A stretch of 64,000 bases of DNA, taken from contig NZ_JAUCGR010000002.1 of assembly GCF_030362815.1 (NCBI RefSeq), positions 1 to 64,000 on the forward strand. Reading direction: 5' to 3'. Shown here in pieces: positions 16,776-28,166 of this stretch; within the stretch, counting starts at the first letter, position 1, and the number at the start of each line of letters is the position of its first letter. Source of the DNA: Cellulomonas edaphi. Its GTDB lineage: Bacteria > Actinomycetota > Actinomycetes > Actinomycetales > Cellulomonadaceae. The notes beneath the pieces are model-generated. The model was not told the DNA's origin and did not search any database. It was given only the letters and a program-made list of their open reading frames with translations. Position numbers and translations under genes: made by a program.

Positions 16776-17735
16776 TCAGGCGGAGCGAGCCGCGTCCGCC
16801 ACCGGGGCGCGGAGCACGGGCACGACGGCACGGGTGCGGGTGGCGAACAGGAACGAGAAGACGCCGGCGGTCAGCAGGGCCGCCCCCAGCATGTGCAGGT
16901 TGACCAGGGCGATGGGCAGGCCCGTGTACAGCTGGACGTAGCCGATCGCCCCCTGCGCGAGCGTGACGACCACGAGCAGCACGGCGGCGCGCCAGAGCCG
17001 CCCGTCGGCGCGCGCGCGGCGCAGGCGGACGACGATCACGGCGAGCACGGCGAGGAACGCCCAGACGGATGCGGCGTGCACCTTCGCCATCAGCCAGGGG
17101 TCCACGGCGAACCGGTAGCCGACGTTCTCGTCGCCCGAGTGCGGGCCCGCGCCCGTCACCACGACGCCGAGCGTGAGAACGACCGCCGCGAGAACCACCA
17201 GGACGCGCACGAGGCGGCGCGTGGTCGGGTCGACGAGCGACGTCGTCGGCCCGTCGCCCTCGCCGTAGCGGAACATCAGCCACGTCGACAACGACACGAG
17301 CGTCATGGAGATGAGCAGGTGGACCCCGACGAACCCCGGGTTGAGGTCCAGCAGCACGATGACCCCGCCGACCACCGCCTGGGTGAGCACGAGCGCGAGC
17401 GGCGCGAGGCCGAGCAGGCGGAAGCTGCGCACCCGGCTGCGGTCGCTGGTCACGAGGAGGGCCACGAGGATCGCGATGACCAGCAGGACGCCCGTGAGCG
17501 TGCGGTTGCCGAACTCGATGAGCGGGTTGATCGACATCGCCGCGTGGAACTCCGGCGTGAAGTGGCCCGGCTCGCACGTGGGCCAGTCGGAGCAGCCGAG
17601 CCCGGAGCCGGTGAGCCGGACGGCGCCGCCGGTGACGATGATGCCGATCTGGGCGACGAGGTTCGCCACGACGACGGGCCGACCCCAGCGCGGACGCAGG
17701 CGGTCGAGGGTGTCGAGCACGGGGGACAGGCGCAC
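16776..17735 (-). CDS. ctaA: heme A synthase (COX15/CtaA family)
   Basis: Converts heme O to heme A for cytochrome c oxidase, in the membrane. 319 residues with about eight membrane helices. The segment VTGGAVRLTGSGLGCSDWP then TCEPGHFTP, with its cysteine pair, and histidines such as GVHLLISM and GPHSGDEN match CtaA. The start is set at GTG 17735 because TACGCT lies 6 nt upstream; a longer frame to 17891 would add 52 residues unlike the family. A SURF1 gene at 31935-32828 supports an aa3-type oxidase in this organism. Confidence 0.9.
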   Translation of the reverse strand: MRLSPVLDTLDRLRPRWGRPVVVANLVAQIGIIVTGGAVRLTGSGLGCSDWPTCEPGHFTPEFHAAMSINPLIEFGNRTLTGVLLVIAILVALLVTSDRSRVRSFRLLGLAPLALVLTQAVVGGVIVLLDLNPGFVGVHLLISMTLVSLSTWLMFRYGEGDGPTTSLVDPTTRRLVRVLVVLAAVVLTLGVVVTGAGPHSGDENVGYRFAVDPWLMAKVHAASVWAFLAVLAVIVVRLRRARADGRLWRAAVLLVVVTLAQGAIGYVQLYTGLPIALVNLHMLGAALLTAGVFSFLFATRTRAVVPVLRAPVADAARSA

Positions 17736-17741
17736 GCGACC

Positions 17742-17747
17742 AGCGTA
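17742..17747 (-). promoter_or_regulatory. -10 element of ctaA (leaderless)
   Basis: TACGCT on the minus strand, 6 nt before the GTG at 17735. It decides the ctaA start. No -35 recognised. Confidence 0.55.
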
Positions 17748-17815
17748 CGGTCCGGGTGCCGGAGCCCAGGCCGCCTGCCGCGGGAGCCTCGTCACAGTCG
17801 TCGAGGGCGGAGGCG

Positions 17816-18577
17816 TCAGTGCCAGCGGAACAGCCGCGCCGCGCCCCAGCCGAGGGCGGCGGTCCAGCCGACGAGCACGACCACCGACCACGCGGGCAGG
17901 GAGCCGTGCTGGAAGGCCTGCCGCATGGCCTCGCCGAGCGCTCCCGAGGGGAGCAGCAGGGCGACGTGCTCGAGGGGCCCGGGCAGGCGGTCGGCGGGGA
18001 CGATGACCCCGCCGCCGAGGGCCAGCAGCAGCAGCGCGAGGTTCGCGACGGCGAGCACGGCCTCGGCGCGCAGCGTCCCCGCGACCAGCAGCGCCAGCGA
18101 CGTGAACGCGGCCGCCCCGAGCACCATGGCGACGAGCGCGAGCACGATGCCGAGCGCGTCGGGCCGCCAGCCGAGCAACGCCGCCGTGACGCCGATGACG
18201 ACGACCTGGACGGTCCCGACCACGAGCACGCCGGCGATCTTGCCGACCAGCAGACCGCTGCGGCCCAGCGGGGTCGTGGACAGCAGCCGCAGCACGCCGT
18301 TGCGCCGGTCGAAGGCCGCGGAGATGGCCTGCGACGTGAACGAGGACGTCATGACGGCCAGGGCGAGCACGCCGGGCGTGAAGAAGTCGATGGGCGACAG
18401 GCCCTCGGTGTCGATGTCGAGCACGTCGACGCTGGTCAGGCCGATCAGCACGAGGATCGGCACGACGATGGTGACGAGCAGCTGCTCGCCGTTGCGCAGG
18501 ATGGCGCGCGCCTCGAAGTCCGTCTGGGCGACGATGCGGCGCCAGGTGGGGGCCGCGCCCGCGTGGGTGGTGGTCAT
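17816..18577 (-). CDS. ABC-2 type exporter permease
   Basis: 253 residues with six hydrophobic segments and the ABC-2 core (SFTSQAISAAFDRRNGVLRLLSTTPL, here split by position at residues about 80-105). It starts at ATG 18577, overlapping the stop of the ATPase gene by four bases. Together they form a second exporter, placed between ctaA and the suf operon. The same neighbourhood (exporter, SufR-type regulator, suf genes) occurs in many actinobacteria, so a link to iron-sulfur or heme metabolism is possible. The substrate is unknown. Confidence 0.88.
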   Translation of the reverse strand: MTTTHAGAAPTWRRIVAQTDFEARAILRNGEQLLVTIVVPILVLIGLTSVDVLDIDTEGLSPIDFFTPGVLALAVMTSSFTSQAISAAFDRRNGVLRLLSTTPLGRSGLLVGKIAGVLVVGTVQVVVIGVTAALLGWRPDALGIVLALVAMVLGAAAFTSLALLVAGTLRAEAVLAVANLALLLLALGGGVIVPADRLPGPLEHVALLLPSGALGEAMRQAFQHGSLPAWSVVVLVGWTAALGWGAARLFRWH

Positions 18578-19497
18578 CGCAGGTGCCGTCCCGTCAGGTC
18601 CAGGAACACGTCCTCGAGGGTGCGCCGCCCGACCGTGACCCGTGTGGCGAGGGCGCCACGGTCCGCGAGCCACGCGGTCAGGGCCGCGAGCGTCGTCGGT
18701 CCGACCGCACCCACCACGACGTAGCTGCCCGGCGTGCTCTCGGTGACCGCGAGCCCGTCGCCGAGGGCCGCGCCCAGAGCGCCGACGTCGAGGCCGGCCG
18801 CGGTGTCGAGGCGCAGCGTGCGGTCGTCGCCGTCCGAGACGAGGTCGCGCACGGAACCCTCCGCGATCACGCGCCCGTGGTCGACGATCGCGACGTGGTC
18901 GGCCAGGTCCTCCGCCTCGTCCATGAGGTGGGTGGTCAGGACGACGGCCACGCCCTCGTCGCGCAGCTCGCGCACCAGCTCCCACACGGCGTGCCGCGAC
19001 TGCGGGTCCATGCCCGCGCTCGGCTCGTCGAGGAACACCAGCTCCGGGCGGCCGACGATCGCGGCGGCGAGTGCGAGCCGCTGGCGCTGGCCGCCCGACA
19101 GGCGGCGCACCGTGGTCCGGCCGAAGGAGCCGAGCCCGAGGCGCTCGGTGAGCTCGTCCCGGTCGCGCGGCGCCGCGTACATGCGGGCGACATGGGCCAG
19201 CATGTCCTGCGCGCGGATGCCGGTGGGGAGCCCGCCGTCCTGCAGCATGACGCCGACCCGGGGCCGCAGCCGGGCGGCGTCGAGCAGGGGATCGAGGCCG
19301 AGCACGCGCACCGTGCCCCCGTCGGCCTGGCGCAGGCCCTCGCAGCACTCGATGGTCGTGGTCTTCCCGGCCCCGTTGGGACCGAGGACGGCGGTGACCT
19401 GCCCGGCGCGCGCGACGAGGTCGAGCCTGTCGACGACGGCGCGGCCGTCGTAACGCTTCACGAGACCGGCGATCTCGAGCGCGGGGGAGTCGGGCAC
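18574..19497 (-). CDS. ABC exporter ATPase
   Basis: 307 residues from GTG 19497. Walker A GPNGAGKTTTIE is near residue 38, signature LSGGQRQRLALAAAIVG near 135, and Walker B LVFLDEPSAGMD near 155. A C-terminal extension follows, as in DrrA-like ATPases. It is transcribed divergently from sufR, leaving 247 bases in between that carry several possible regulatory sites. TAGACT 8 nt before the GTG and no ribosome-binding site suggest a leaderless mRNA. Confidence 0.92.
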   Translation of the reverse strand: MPDSPALEIAGLVKRYDGRAVVDRLDLVARAGQVTAVLGPNGAGKTTTIECCEGLRQADGGTVRVLGLDPLLDAARLRPRVGVMLQDGGLPTGIRAQDMLAHVARMYAAPRDRDELTERLGLGSFGRTTVRRLSGGQRQRLALAAAIVGRPELVFLDEPSAGMDPQSRHAVWELVRELRDEGVAVVLTTHLMDEAEDLADHVAIVDHGRVIAEGSVRDLVSDGDDRTLRLDTAAGLDVGALGAALGDGLAVTESTPGSYVVVGAVGPTTLAALTAWLADRGALATRVTVGRRTLEDVFLDLTGRHLR

Positions 19498-19505
19498 GAG
19501 AGGTG

Positions 19506-19511
19506 AGTCTA
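19506..19511 (-). promoter_or_regulatory. -10 element of the exporter ATPase (leaderless)
   Basis: TAGACT on the minus strand, 8 nt before the GTG at 19497. CTAGACTC here resembles CTAGTCTC at the same place in front of the first exporter. Confidence 0.5.
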
Positions 19512-19558
19512 GGCGGGGCGCATCGCCCGAACCGCCGCGGAACAGGGCGGATCCGGCC

Positions 19559-19573
19559 TGTGACCTCCGACAC
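19559..19573. promoter_or_regulatory. 15-base copy of the exporter operator half plus spacer
   Basis: TGTGACCTCCGACAC is identical to 16720-16734. Here the right arm is absent (GACGGCT instead of AGGTCAC), so it is a half-site only. It lies 62 nt upstream of the exporter ATPase start. Confidence 0.4.
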
Positions 19574-19585
19574 GACGGCTGTGCG

Positions 19586-19597
19586 AAGGCTCACCTT
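19586..19597. promoter_or_regulatory. possible iron-repressor (DtxR/IdeR-type) half box
   Basis: AAGGCTCACCTT contains AGGCTCACCT, the right portion of the 19-base DtxR/DmdR-type iron box as I recall it. The left part of the box does not match. Iron control of a suf operon would make sense, but this is weak evidence. Confidence 0.25.
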
Positions 19598-19616
19598 GCT
19601 TGCGGGGACTGAATTC

Positions 19617-19641
19617 GGCAACAAGGATGTTGCCAATATTG
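19617..19641. promoter_or_regulatory. inverted repeat and palindrome in the sufR-suf promoter region
   Basis: GGCAAC (19617-19622) and GTTGCC (19629-19634) form a perfect 6-6-6 inverted repeat. CAATATTG (19634-19641) is an 8-base palindrome directly adjoining it. The patch is clearly A/T-richer than its surroundings and lies about 105 nt upstream of sufR, so it is a candidate SufR operator or promoter core. Confidence 0.45.
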
Positions 19642-19744
19642 CGACCTGCCCCCCGGGCGCAGCTCCGCCGGTGCTCCGGTGGTGCGCAGCCGGTGGCCGC
19701 GATCCGCACGAACCGTGACCCCGCACCGCTGGCTGGAGGTAGAC

Positions 19745-20506
19745 ATGAGCGCGTCATCGCCGTCTCTCGTCCGCCACGAGCACTCCGACAGCGATGCCGG
19801 CACCCGGCAGCGGGTGCTGCAGCTGGTCGCCTCGTCCGGCCCGATCGCGGCGCCCGAGCTGGCCGCGACGCTGGACCTTACTCCCGCGGCGATCCGTCGC
19901 CACCTGGGCTTCCTGGAGCAGACCGAGCAGATCGCGGTGCACGACGCCGTGGGCGGCGGTCCCGCGCGGCGCGGCCGTCCCGCCCGGCGCTACGTCGCGA
20001 CCAGCCACGGCCAGGCCGCGCTGTCGCACACCTACTCCGAGCTCGCCGCCGACGCGCTGCGGTTCCTGGCCGCGACCGGTGGCCCGCAGGCGGTCGCCGG
20101 CTTCGCCGAGCACCGCGTCGCCGACCTCGAGTCGCGGCTCGCGGGCTCCGTCCCCACGGAGGGCAGCACCGAGGAGCGCGTCCAGGCGCTCGCGGACGCG
20201 CTGGCCGCCGACGGGTACGCCGCCTCGGCCCGGCCCGTCCCCGGCGGTCACGCCGTCCAGCTCTGCCAGGGCCACTGCCCCGTGCAGGACGTGGCCCAGG
20301 AGTTCCCGCAGCTGTGCGAGGCCGAGGCGAAGGCGTTCTCGCGCCTGCTGGGCGTCCACGTGCAGCGCCTCGCCACGCTGGCCTCCGGCGGCCACGTGTG
20401 CACCACGAGCATCCCCGTCATCCCCTCAGCACCGCTGAACCCCGCAGGCAACCCCGCAGGCAACCCCGCAGGCCCCGTGCTCGCCCCGGAAGGAACGAAC
20501 GCATGA
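19745..20506 (+). CDS. sufR: SufR-like iron-sulfur transcriptional regulator
   Basis: 253 residues. The N-terminal winged helix (about 20-85) includes [22 protein letters not shown], the recognition region, and a wing [15 protein letters not shown]. Cysteines C174, C178, C191 and C219 in the C-terminal domain fit the idea that SufR-type repressors sense a [4Fe-4S] cluster and repress the suf operon. Exact ligand spacing differs somewhat from what I recall for characterised SufR proteins. GGAGG 5 nt upstream selects ATG 19745. The C-terminus carries three NPAG repeats. The stop overlaps sufB, so the regulator is coupled to its target operon. Confidence 0.88.
   Translation: MSASSPSLVRHEHSDSDAGTRQRVLQLVASSGPIAAPELAATLDLTPAAIRRHLGFLEQTEQIAVHDAVGGGPARRGRPARRYVATSHGQAALSHTYSELAADALRFLAATGGPQAVAGFAEHRVADLESRLAGSVPTEGSTEERVQALADALAADGYAASARPVPGGHAVQLCQGHCPVQDVAQEFPQLCEAEAKAFSRLLGVHVQRLATLASGGHVCTTSIPVIPSAPLNPAGNPAGNPAGPVLAPEGTNA
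20438..20473 (+). repeat. three exact 12-bp tandem repeats in the sufR 3' end
   Basis: AACCCCGCAGGC occurs three times in a row and encodes [12 protein letters not shown] near the SufR C-terminus. It is in frame and probably of no structural importance. Confidence 0.9.
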
Positions 20507-21954
20507 GCGCACCCACGCAGGACCCGGCACAGCCGATCAGCCAGCCCATGAGCCAGGACGAGGCCATCGCCTCCATCGGCAACTACAACTACGGCTGGCA
20601 CGACGCCGACGCCGCCGGTGAGGCCGCCTCGCGCGGGCTCTCCGAGGCCAAGGTGCGTGAGATCTCCGCGCTCAAGAACGAGCCCGAGTGGATGCTCAAG
20701 ACGCGGCTGAAGTCGCTGCGCCTGTTCGAGAAGAAGCCCATGCCCTGGTGGGGCTCGGACCTGTCGGGCATCGACTTCGACAACATCAAGTACTTCGTGC
20801 GCTCCACCGAGAAGCAGGCCACCAGCTGGGAGGACCTGCCGGAGGACATCAAGGCGACGTACGACCGCCTCGGCATCCCGGAGGCCGAGAAGCAGCGCCT
20901 CGTGGCCGGGGTCGCGGCCCAGTACGAGTCCGAGGTGGTCTACCACCAGATCCAGGAGTCACTCGAGGAGCAGGGCGTCATCTTCCTCGACACCGACACG
21001 GCTCTGAAGGAGCACCCGGAGATCTTCGAGCAGTACTTCGGCTCGGTCATCCCGCCCGGGGACAACAAGTTCGCGTCGCTCAACACCGCGGTGTGGTCGG
21101 GCGGCTCGTTCGTCTACGTCCCGCCGGGCGTGCACGTCGACATCCCGCTGCAGGCCTACTTCCGTATCAACACGGAGAACATGGGCCAGTTCGAGCGGAC
21201 GCTGATCATCGCCGACGAGGGCTCCTACGTGCACTACGTCGAGGGCTGCACCGCGCCGGTCTACTCGAGCGACTCGCTGCACTCGGCGGTCGTCGAGATC
21301 GTCGTGAAGAAGAACGCCCGCGTGCGCTACACGACCATCCAGAACTGGTCGAACAACGTGTACAACCTCGTGACCAAGCGGGCGACCGCGGCCGAGGGCG
21401 CCACCATGGAGTGGGTCGACGGCAACATCGGCTCCAAGGTCACCATGAAGTACCCGGCGATCTACCTCATGGGCGAGCACGCACGCGGCGAGACGCTGTC
21501 GATCGCGTTCGCCGGCGAGGGCCAGCACCAGGACGCGGGCGCCAAGATGGTGCACGCCGCGCCGCACACGTCGTCCTCGATCGTCTCGAAGTCCGTCGCC
21601 CGTGGCGGCGGCCGCACCTCCTACCGCGGCCTCGTGCAGGTGCTCGAGGGTGCCGAGCACTCGGCGTCCAACGTGCTGTGCGACGCGCTGCTCGTCGACC
21701 AGATCTCCCGCTCCGACACCTACCCGTACGTCGACGTCCGTGAGGACGACGTGTCGATGGGCCACGAGGCCACGGTGTCCCGCGTGAGCGAGGACCAGCT
21801 GTTCTACCTGATGTCCCGGGGCATGGCCGAGACCGAGGCCATGGCGATGATCGTGCGCGGGTTCGTCGAGCCCATCGCGCGTGAGCTGCCCATGGAGTAC
21901 GCCCTCGAGCTGAACCGCCTCATCGAGCTGCAGATGGAAGGGGCCGTCGGCTGA
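20503..21954 (+). CDS. sufB: Fe-S cluster assembly protein SufB
   Basis: Core scaffold subunit of the SufBCD complex, on which iron-sulfur clusters are built in the cytosol. 483 residues, normal length. SufB hallmarks include [37 protein letters not shown] and GENLS-like [20 protein letters not shown]. The C-terminal [20 protein letters not shown] is shared with SufD. Starts at ATG 20503 overlapping sufR, with GGAAGGA 8 nt upstream. Confidence 0.97.
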   Translation: MSAPTQDPAQPISQPMSQDEAIASIGNYNYGWHDADAAGEAASRGLSEAKVREISALKNEPEWMLKTRLKSLRLFEKKPMPWWGSDLSGIDFDNIKYFVRSTEKQATSWEDLPEDIKATYDRLGIPEAEKQRLVAGVAAQYESEVVYHQIQESLEEQGVIFLDTDTALKEHPEIFEQYFGSVIPPGDNKFASLNTAVWSGGSFVYVPPGVHVDIPLQAYFRINTENMGQFERTLIIADEGSYVHYVEGCTAPVYSSDSLHSAVVEIVVKKNARVRYTTIQNWSNNVYNLVTKRATAAEGATMEWVDGNIGSKVTMKYPAIYLMGEHARGETLSIAFAGEGQHQDAGAKMVHAAPHTSSSIVSKSVARGGGRTSYRGLVQVLEGAEHSASNVLCDALLVDQISRSDTYPYVDVREDDVSMGHEATVSRVSEDQLFYLMSRGMAETEAMAMIVRGFVEPIARELPMEYALELNRLIELQMEGAVG

Positions 21955-23258
21955 TGACGACCACCACAGAGCCCACCTTGTCCACGGACCACTCGCGGGC
22001 CCAGGCCGACGGTGCGCACACGCACGGCGTCGGCGCGCCCGAGTCGTCGCGCGCCTCGCGCCCGACGAGCTTCGACGTGAGCGACTTCGCCGTGCCCACC
22101 GGGCGCGAGGAGGAGTGGCGGTTCTCGCCGATCAGCCGGCTCGCGCCGCTGTTCGCCGCGGACACCGACGGCATCCTGACCGGCCACGGCGTGCTCACGA
22201 CGGTCGTCGAGAGCCCCGAGGTCACGGTCGAGATCGTGGACCGCGGCGACGAGCGCCTGGGCCTGGCCGGCAAGCCCGGCGACCGCACGGCCGCCACGGC
22301 GTGGGCGTCGTTCCCGCGCGCGACCGTCGTCACGATCCCGCGCGAGGCGGTGGCCTCCAAGGTCACGTCCATCCGCATCGAGGGCGTGGAGGGCGCGGGC
22401 ACGCACGACGCCCCGCTCGAGCCGTCGGCCTCGCACCTCGTGGTGCGGGCCGAGCCGCTGTCGCAGGGTGTCGTCGTCATCGACCACGTCGGTCACGCGG
22501 CGCTCACCGAGACGGTCGAGATCGTCGCCGAGGACGGCGCGCACCTCACGGTCGTCACCGTGCACGACTGGGCCGACGGCTCGGTGCACGCCTCGTCGCA
22601 CCGGCTGCGCATCGGTCGCGACGCGACCGTCAAGCACATCGCCGTCACGCTCGGCGGCGACGTCGTGCGCATCACACCGGACGCCGAGTTCGTCGGCGAG
22701 GGCGCCTCGGTGCAGATGCTCGGGCTGTACTTCGCCGACGCGGGTCAGCACCAGGAGCAGCGTCTGTTCGTCGACCACGCCGTCCCCAACTGCGTCAGCC
22801 GCGTGACCTACAAGGGCGCGCTGCAGGGCCAGGGCGCGCACACGGTCTGGGTGGGCGACGTGCTCATCCGCGCCGCGGCCGAGGGCACCGACACCTACGA
22901 GCTCAACCGCAACCTGGTGCTCACGGACGGCGCGCGCGCCGACTCGGTGCCGAACCTCGAGATCGAGACCGGCGTCATCGAGGGCGCCGGCCACGCCTCG
23001 GCGACGGGCCGCTTCGACGACGAGCAGCTCTTCTACCTGCGCGCCCGGGGCATCCCCGAGCCCGACGCGCGTCGACTCGTGGTGCGGGGCTTCTTCGCGG
23101 AGCTGCTGCACGAGATCGGCGTGCCGGAGGTCGAGGAGCGGCTGATCGCCGCCATCGAGTCCGAGCTCGAGGCCTCCATGACCGCGCTCGACGCGCTGTC
23201 GGTCGAGGGCTCCGAGTCCGGCGCGGTGACCGAGAAGGCCCGCCCGGAGCAGGCATGA
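21954..23258 (+). CDS. sufD: Fe-S cluster assembly protein SufD
   Basis: SufD pairs with SufB in the SufBC2D scaffold. 434 residues. It shows the family beta-helix region and the C-terminal GRFDDEQLFYLRARGIPEPD plus FFAELLHEI. The N-terminal part EEEWRFSPISRLAPLF matches SufD. The ATG at 21954 shares one base with the sufB stop. A glutamate/alanine-rich tail ends the protein, and the stop overlaps the Rieske ferredoxin gene by four bases. Confidence 0.95.
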   Translation: MTTTTEPTLSTDHSRAQADGAHTHGVGAPESSRASRPTSFDVSDFAVPTGREEEWRFSPISRLAPLFAADTDGILTGHGVLTTVVESPEVTVEIVDRGDERLGLAGKPGDRTAATAWASFPRATVVTIPREAVASKVTSIRIEGVEGAGTHDAPLEPSASHLVVRAEPLSQGVVVIDHVGHAALTETVEIVAEDGAHLTVVTVHDWADGSVHASSHRLRIGRDATVKHIAVTLGGDVVRITPDAEFVGEGASVQMLGLYFADAGQHQEQRLFVDHAVPNCVSRVTYKGALQGQGAHTVWVGDVLIRAAAEGTDTYELNRNLVLTDGARADSVPNLEIETGVIEGAGHASATGRFDDEQLFYLRARGIPEPDARRLVVRGFFAELLHEIGVPEVEERLIAAIESELEASMTALDALSVEGSESGAVTEKARPEQA

Positions 23259-23587
23259 CCGCCCAGCTCGCGTGCTACGCCTCGGACGTCCCCACCGGCG
23301 GGACGCTCCGGGTCGAGCTCGAGGCCGAGTCCGGCACCGTCGAGGTGGCGCTGGTGCGCGACGACGACGGTGAGCTGCACGCCATCAGCGACATCTGTTC
23401 GCACGGCGCCGTCTCGCTGTCCGACGGCGAGGTGGAGGGCTGCACGGTCGAGTGCTGGCTGCACGGGTCGAGCTTCGACCTGCGCACCGGCAAGCCGCTG
23501 AGCCCGCCCGCCATCACCCCCGTGCCCGTCTACCCCGTGACCGTCGACGGCGAGCGCGTGCTCGTCGACGTCGACGCCCCCCTGTGA
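23255..23587 (+). CDS. Rieske-type [2Fe-2S] ferredoxin within the suf operon
   Basis: 110 residues from ATG 23255. The Rieske cluster ligands are visible as CSHG (about residue 46) and CWLHG (about 67), giving C-x-H and C-x2-H. Such proteins are usually annotated as the ferredoxin subunit of non-heme iron oxygenases, but no oxygenase gene is nearby. Placed between sufD and sufC and coupled to sufD, it is more likely an electron donor in cluster assembly or a client; this role is inference. The arrangement is common in actinobacterial suf operons. Confidence 0.92.
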   Translation: MTAQLACYASDVPTGGTLRVELEAESGTVEVALVRDDDGELHAISDICSHGAVSLSDGEVEGCTVECWLHGSSFDLRTGKPLSPPAITPVPVYPVTVDGERVLVDVDAPL

Positions 23588-23604
23588 ACGAGGAGAACTA
23601 CCGC

Positions 23605-26285
<2,681 letters not shown>

Positions 26286-26289
<4 letters not shown>

Positions 26290-26597
26290 CCACCACAGTT
26301 GCCGACGTCGAGGAAGCCATGCGCGACGTCATCGACCCCGAGCTCGGCATCAACGTCGTCGACCTCGGCCTCGTCTACGGGATCGTGCTGGACCAGACCA
26401 ACACGGCCGTCATCGACATGACGCTCACGTCCGCGGCCTGCCCGCTGACGGACGTGATCGAGGACCAGTCCGCGCAGGCGCTCGACGGTCTCGTCGACGG
26501 CTTCCGCATCAACTGGGTGTGGATGCCGCCGTGGGGCCCGGACAAGATCACGTCCGACGGTCGCGAGCAGATGCGGGCGCTCGGCTTCAACATCTGA
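26286..26597 (+). CDS. sufT: SufT-like metal-sulfur cluster maturation protein (DUF59/MIP18 family)
   Basis: 103 residues. DUF59 features are clear: EEAMRDVIDPELGINVVDLGLVYG, then MTLTSAACPLTD with the single conserved cysteine, and WMPPWGPDKIT. The family helps mature iron-sulfur proteins, and it ends actinobacterial suf operons. ATG 26286 overlaps the sufU stop. Last gene of the operon; no obvious terminator hairpin before the convergent GNAT gene. Confidence 0.93.
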
Positions 26598-26634
26598 GGC
26601 GTGGGACCGCTGGTCGGTCGCGCCGGGTGAAGGG

Positions 26635-27174
26635 TCAGAGGCGCAGGCCCGCCGCGTCGTGGACCCAGAACGGGTCGGCGTAGACCAGGCGGCCGGTCAT
26701 CCACGGCCGGTGGGCCGCGAGCACGGCGACCTGAAACGCGGGTTCGGGGATGCGGTCGGTCGGCGAGGTGAAGCCCCGCGTGCCGGCCGCGACGAAGCCG
26801 TGGTCGCCGTAGTAGGCGGGGTCGCCTTCGAGGAAGACGAGCGGCCAGCCCTGATCCTCGGCGCGTGCGAGCGCGGCGCCGACCAGCGCCGTGCCCACGC
26901 CGCGGCGCTGCGCGTCGGGCGCCACCGCCAGGGGCGAGAGCACGAGCACCTCGAGCAGCCGCTGCGGGGCGTCGAGCCAGGAGCGGGTGAGCAGGACGTG
27001 CCCGACGACGCTGCCGGCCTCGCGCGCCACGAGCGACAACCCCGGCCGGGCGGCCGACGAGGACTGCAGCCCGTCGAGCAGGTCGACCACGTGGTCGCCG
27101 TCGGAGGCGAAGGCGGCGCGCACCACCGCGCGGACCGCCTCACGGTCTGCCGGCACCTCGTCGTCGATCAGCAC
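26635..27174 (-). CDS. GNAT family N-acetyltransferase
   Basis: 179 residues from GTG 27174. The acetyl-CoA binding motif is visible as LAVAPDAQRRGVGTALVGAAL (about residues 78-98; R/Q-x-x-G-x-G/A), preceded by the GHVLLTRSW strand and followed by VFLEGDPAYYGDHGF, typical of the YhbS-like subgroup. It would transfer an acetyl group to an unknown amine. A TTG 42 bases further upstream could extend it, but the folded domain begins just after the chosen GTG. Convergent with the suf operon. Confidence 0.85.
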   Translation of the reverse strand: MLIDDEVPADREAVRAVVRAAFASDGDHVVDLLDGLQSSSAARPGLSLVAREAGSVVGHVLLTRSWLDAPQRLLEVLVLSPLAVAPDAQRRGVGTALVGAALARAEDQGWPLVFLEGDPAYYGDHGFVAAGTRGFTSPTDRIPEPAFQVAVLAAHRPWMTGRLVYADPFWVHDAAGLRL

Positions 27175-27247
27175 CTCGCGACTCTGACAGCGGGCGGCGC
27201 CGGGGGGCAATCGCAATACGTGCGGCGGGCTCAGCGACGGGTCGGCC

Positions 27248-28123
27248 TCAGAGCGAGTCGGCGGCGAACGTGTCGCAGGCCTCGAGCGTGCCCTTCTCGT
27301 AGCCGCGCGTGAACCAGCGCTGCCGTTCCTCGCTCGAGCCGTGGGTCCAGGTGTCCGGGTTCACGGATCCGCCCGACTGCTCCTGGATGTGGTCGTCACC
27401 AACGGCCGCCGCGGCGCCGAGGGCATTCTTGAGCTGCTCGGCGGTGATGGGGGCGAGGTACGGCTCGCCGGTGTCGGGGTTGATGGTGCTGGCCGCGTCG
27501 CCCGCCCACATGCCGGCGTAGCAGTCCGCCTGGAGCTCGACGCGCACCGAGTCCGACTCGGCGCCCGTCCCGCCGCGGTCGGCCTTGTCCATGACGCCGG
27601 TGATGTTCTGGATGTGGTGCCCGTACTCGTGCGCGGTGACGTACTCCTCGGCGAGCGGCCCGTCCTCGCCACCGAAGCGGCTCTCCAGCTCGTCGTAGAA
27701 GCTCACGTCGAGGTAGATCGTGGCGTCCGGCGGGCAGTAGAAGGGGCCGCTGGCGCTCGTCGCTCCGCCGCAGCCCGTCGAGACGCTGCCGCTGAACGAC
27801 TGCACGTCCGGCTGGGCGAACTGCTGGCCCGCGGCCGTCAGGGTGCTCTCCCAGTACGTGTCCAGGGCGTAGGCGGTGGCGCTCAGGCGGCACGTGCGGT
27901 CGGTGTTGGCCTGCTCGACCGTGCACGTGCCGACCGTGCCGGTCGCGCCCGGCTCGGAGCCGTCGCCGGCGATGCCGCCCAGGTCCACCTGGCCGTTGCT
28001 GAACACGTAGACGAGCACGACGAGCAGACCGACGACGCCTCCGCCGCCAGCGACCGCCTTGCCGCGCCCGCCGCCGGTCTTGACGCGGCCTCCGCCGAAG
28101 CTGCCGTCACCTTGGAATGTCAC
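27248..28123 (-). CDS. neutral zinc metallopeptidase (YpfJ family)
   Basis: 291 residues. A Gly-rich N-terminal cytoplasmic stretch (about 1-28) precedes one membrane helix (GGVVGLLVVLVYVFSNG). The extracytoplasmic domain carries HEYGHHIQ (HExGH zinc motif, near residue 168) and the downstream ELQADCYAG with a third zinc ligand glutamate. CGGATSASGPFYCPPD and the C-terminal EACDTF are standard for this family, whose substrate is unknown. The GTG at 28123 is chosen because TACCGT lies 6 nt upstream; the open frame to 28540 has no family similarity. Confidence 0.9.
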   Translation of the reverse strand: MTFQGDGSFGGGRVKTGGGRGKAVAGGGGVVGLLVVLVYVFSNGQVDLGGIAGDGSEPGATGTVGTCTVEQANTDRTCRLSATAYALDTYWESTLTAAGQQFAQPDVQSFSGSVSTGCGGATSASGPFYCPPDATIYLDVSFYDELESRFGGEDGPLAEEYVTAHEYGHHIQNITGVMDKADRGGTGAESDSVRVELQADCYAGMWAGDAASTINPDTGEPYLAPITAEQLKNALGAAAAVGDDHIQEQSGGSVNPDTWTHGSSEERQRWFTRGYEKGTLEACDTFAADSL

Positions 28124-28129
28124 GGCCCG

Positions 28130-28135
28130 ACGGTA
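28130..28135 (-). promoter_or_regulatory. -10 element of the metallopeptidase gene (leaderless)
   Basis: TACCGT on the minus strand, 6 nt before the GTG at 28123, which it helps to fix. Confidence 0.5.
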
Positions 28136-28166
28136 ATATCCGCGGCGCCGTCGCGCGCGGCGAGGC

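Noticed and set aside
16776-17891. Longer ctaA starting at 17891.
   Set aside because: The additional 52 residues are Pro/Arg-rich and unlike heme A synthases, while GTG 17735 has a -10 element 6 nt upstream.
26598-26634. A terminator hairpin between sufT and the GNAT gene.
   Set aside because: No inverted repeat longer than a few bases is visible in this 37-base gap.
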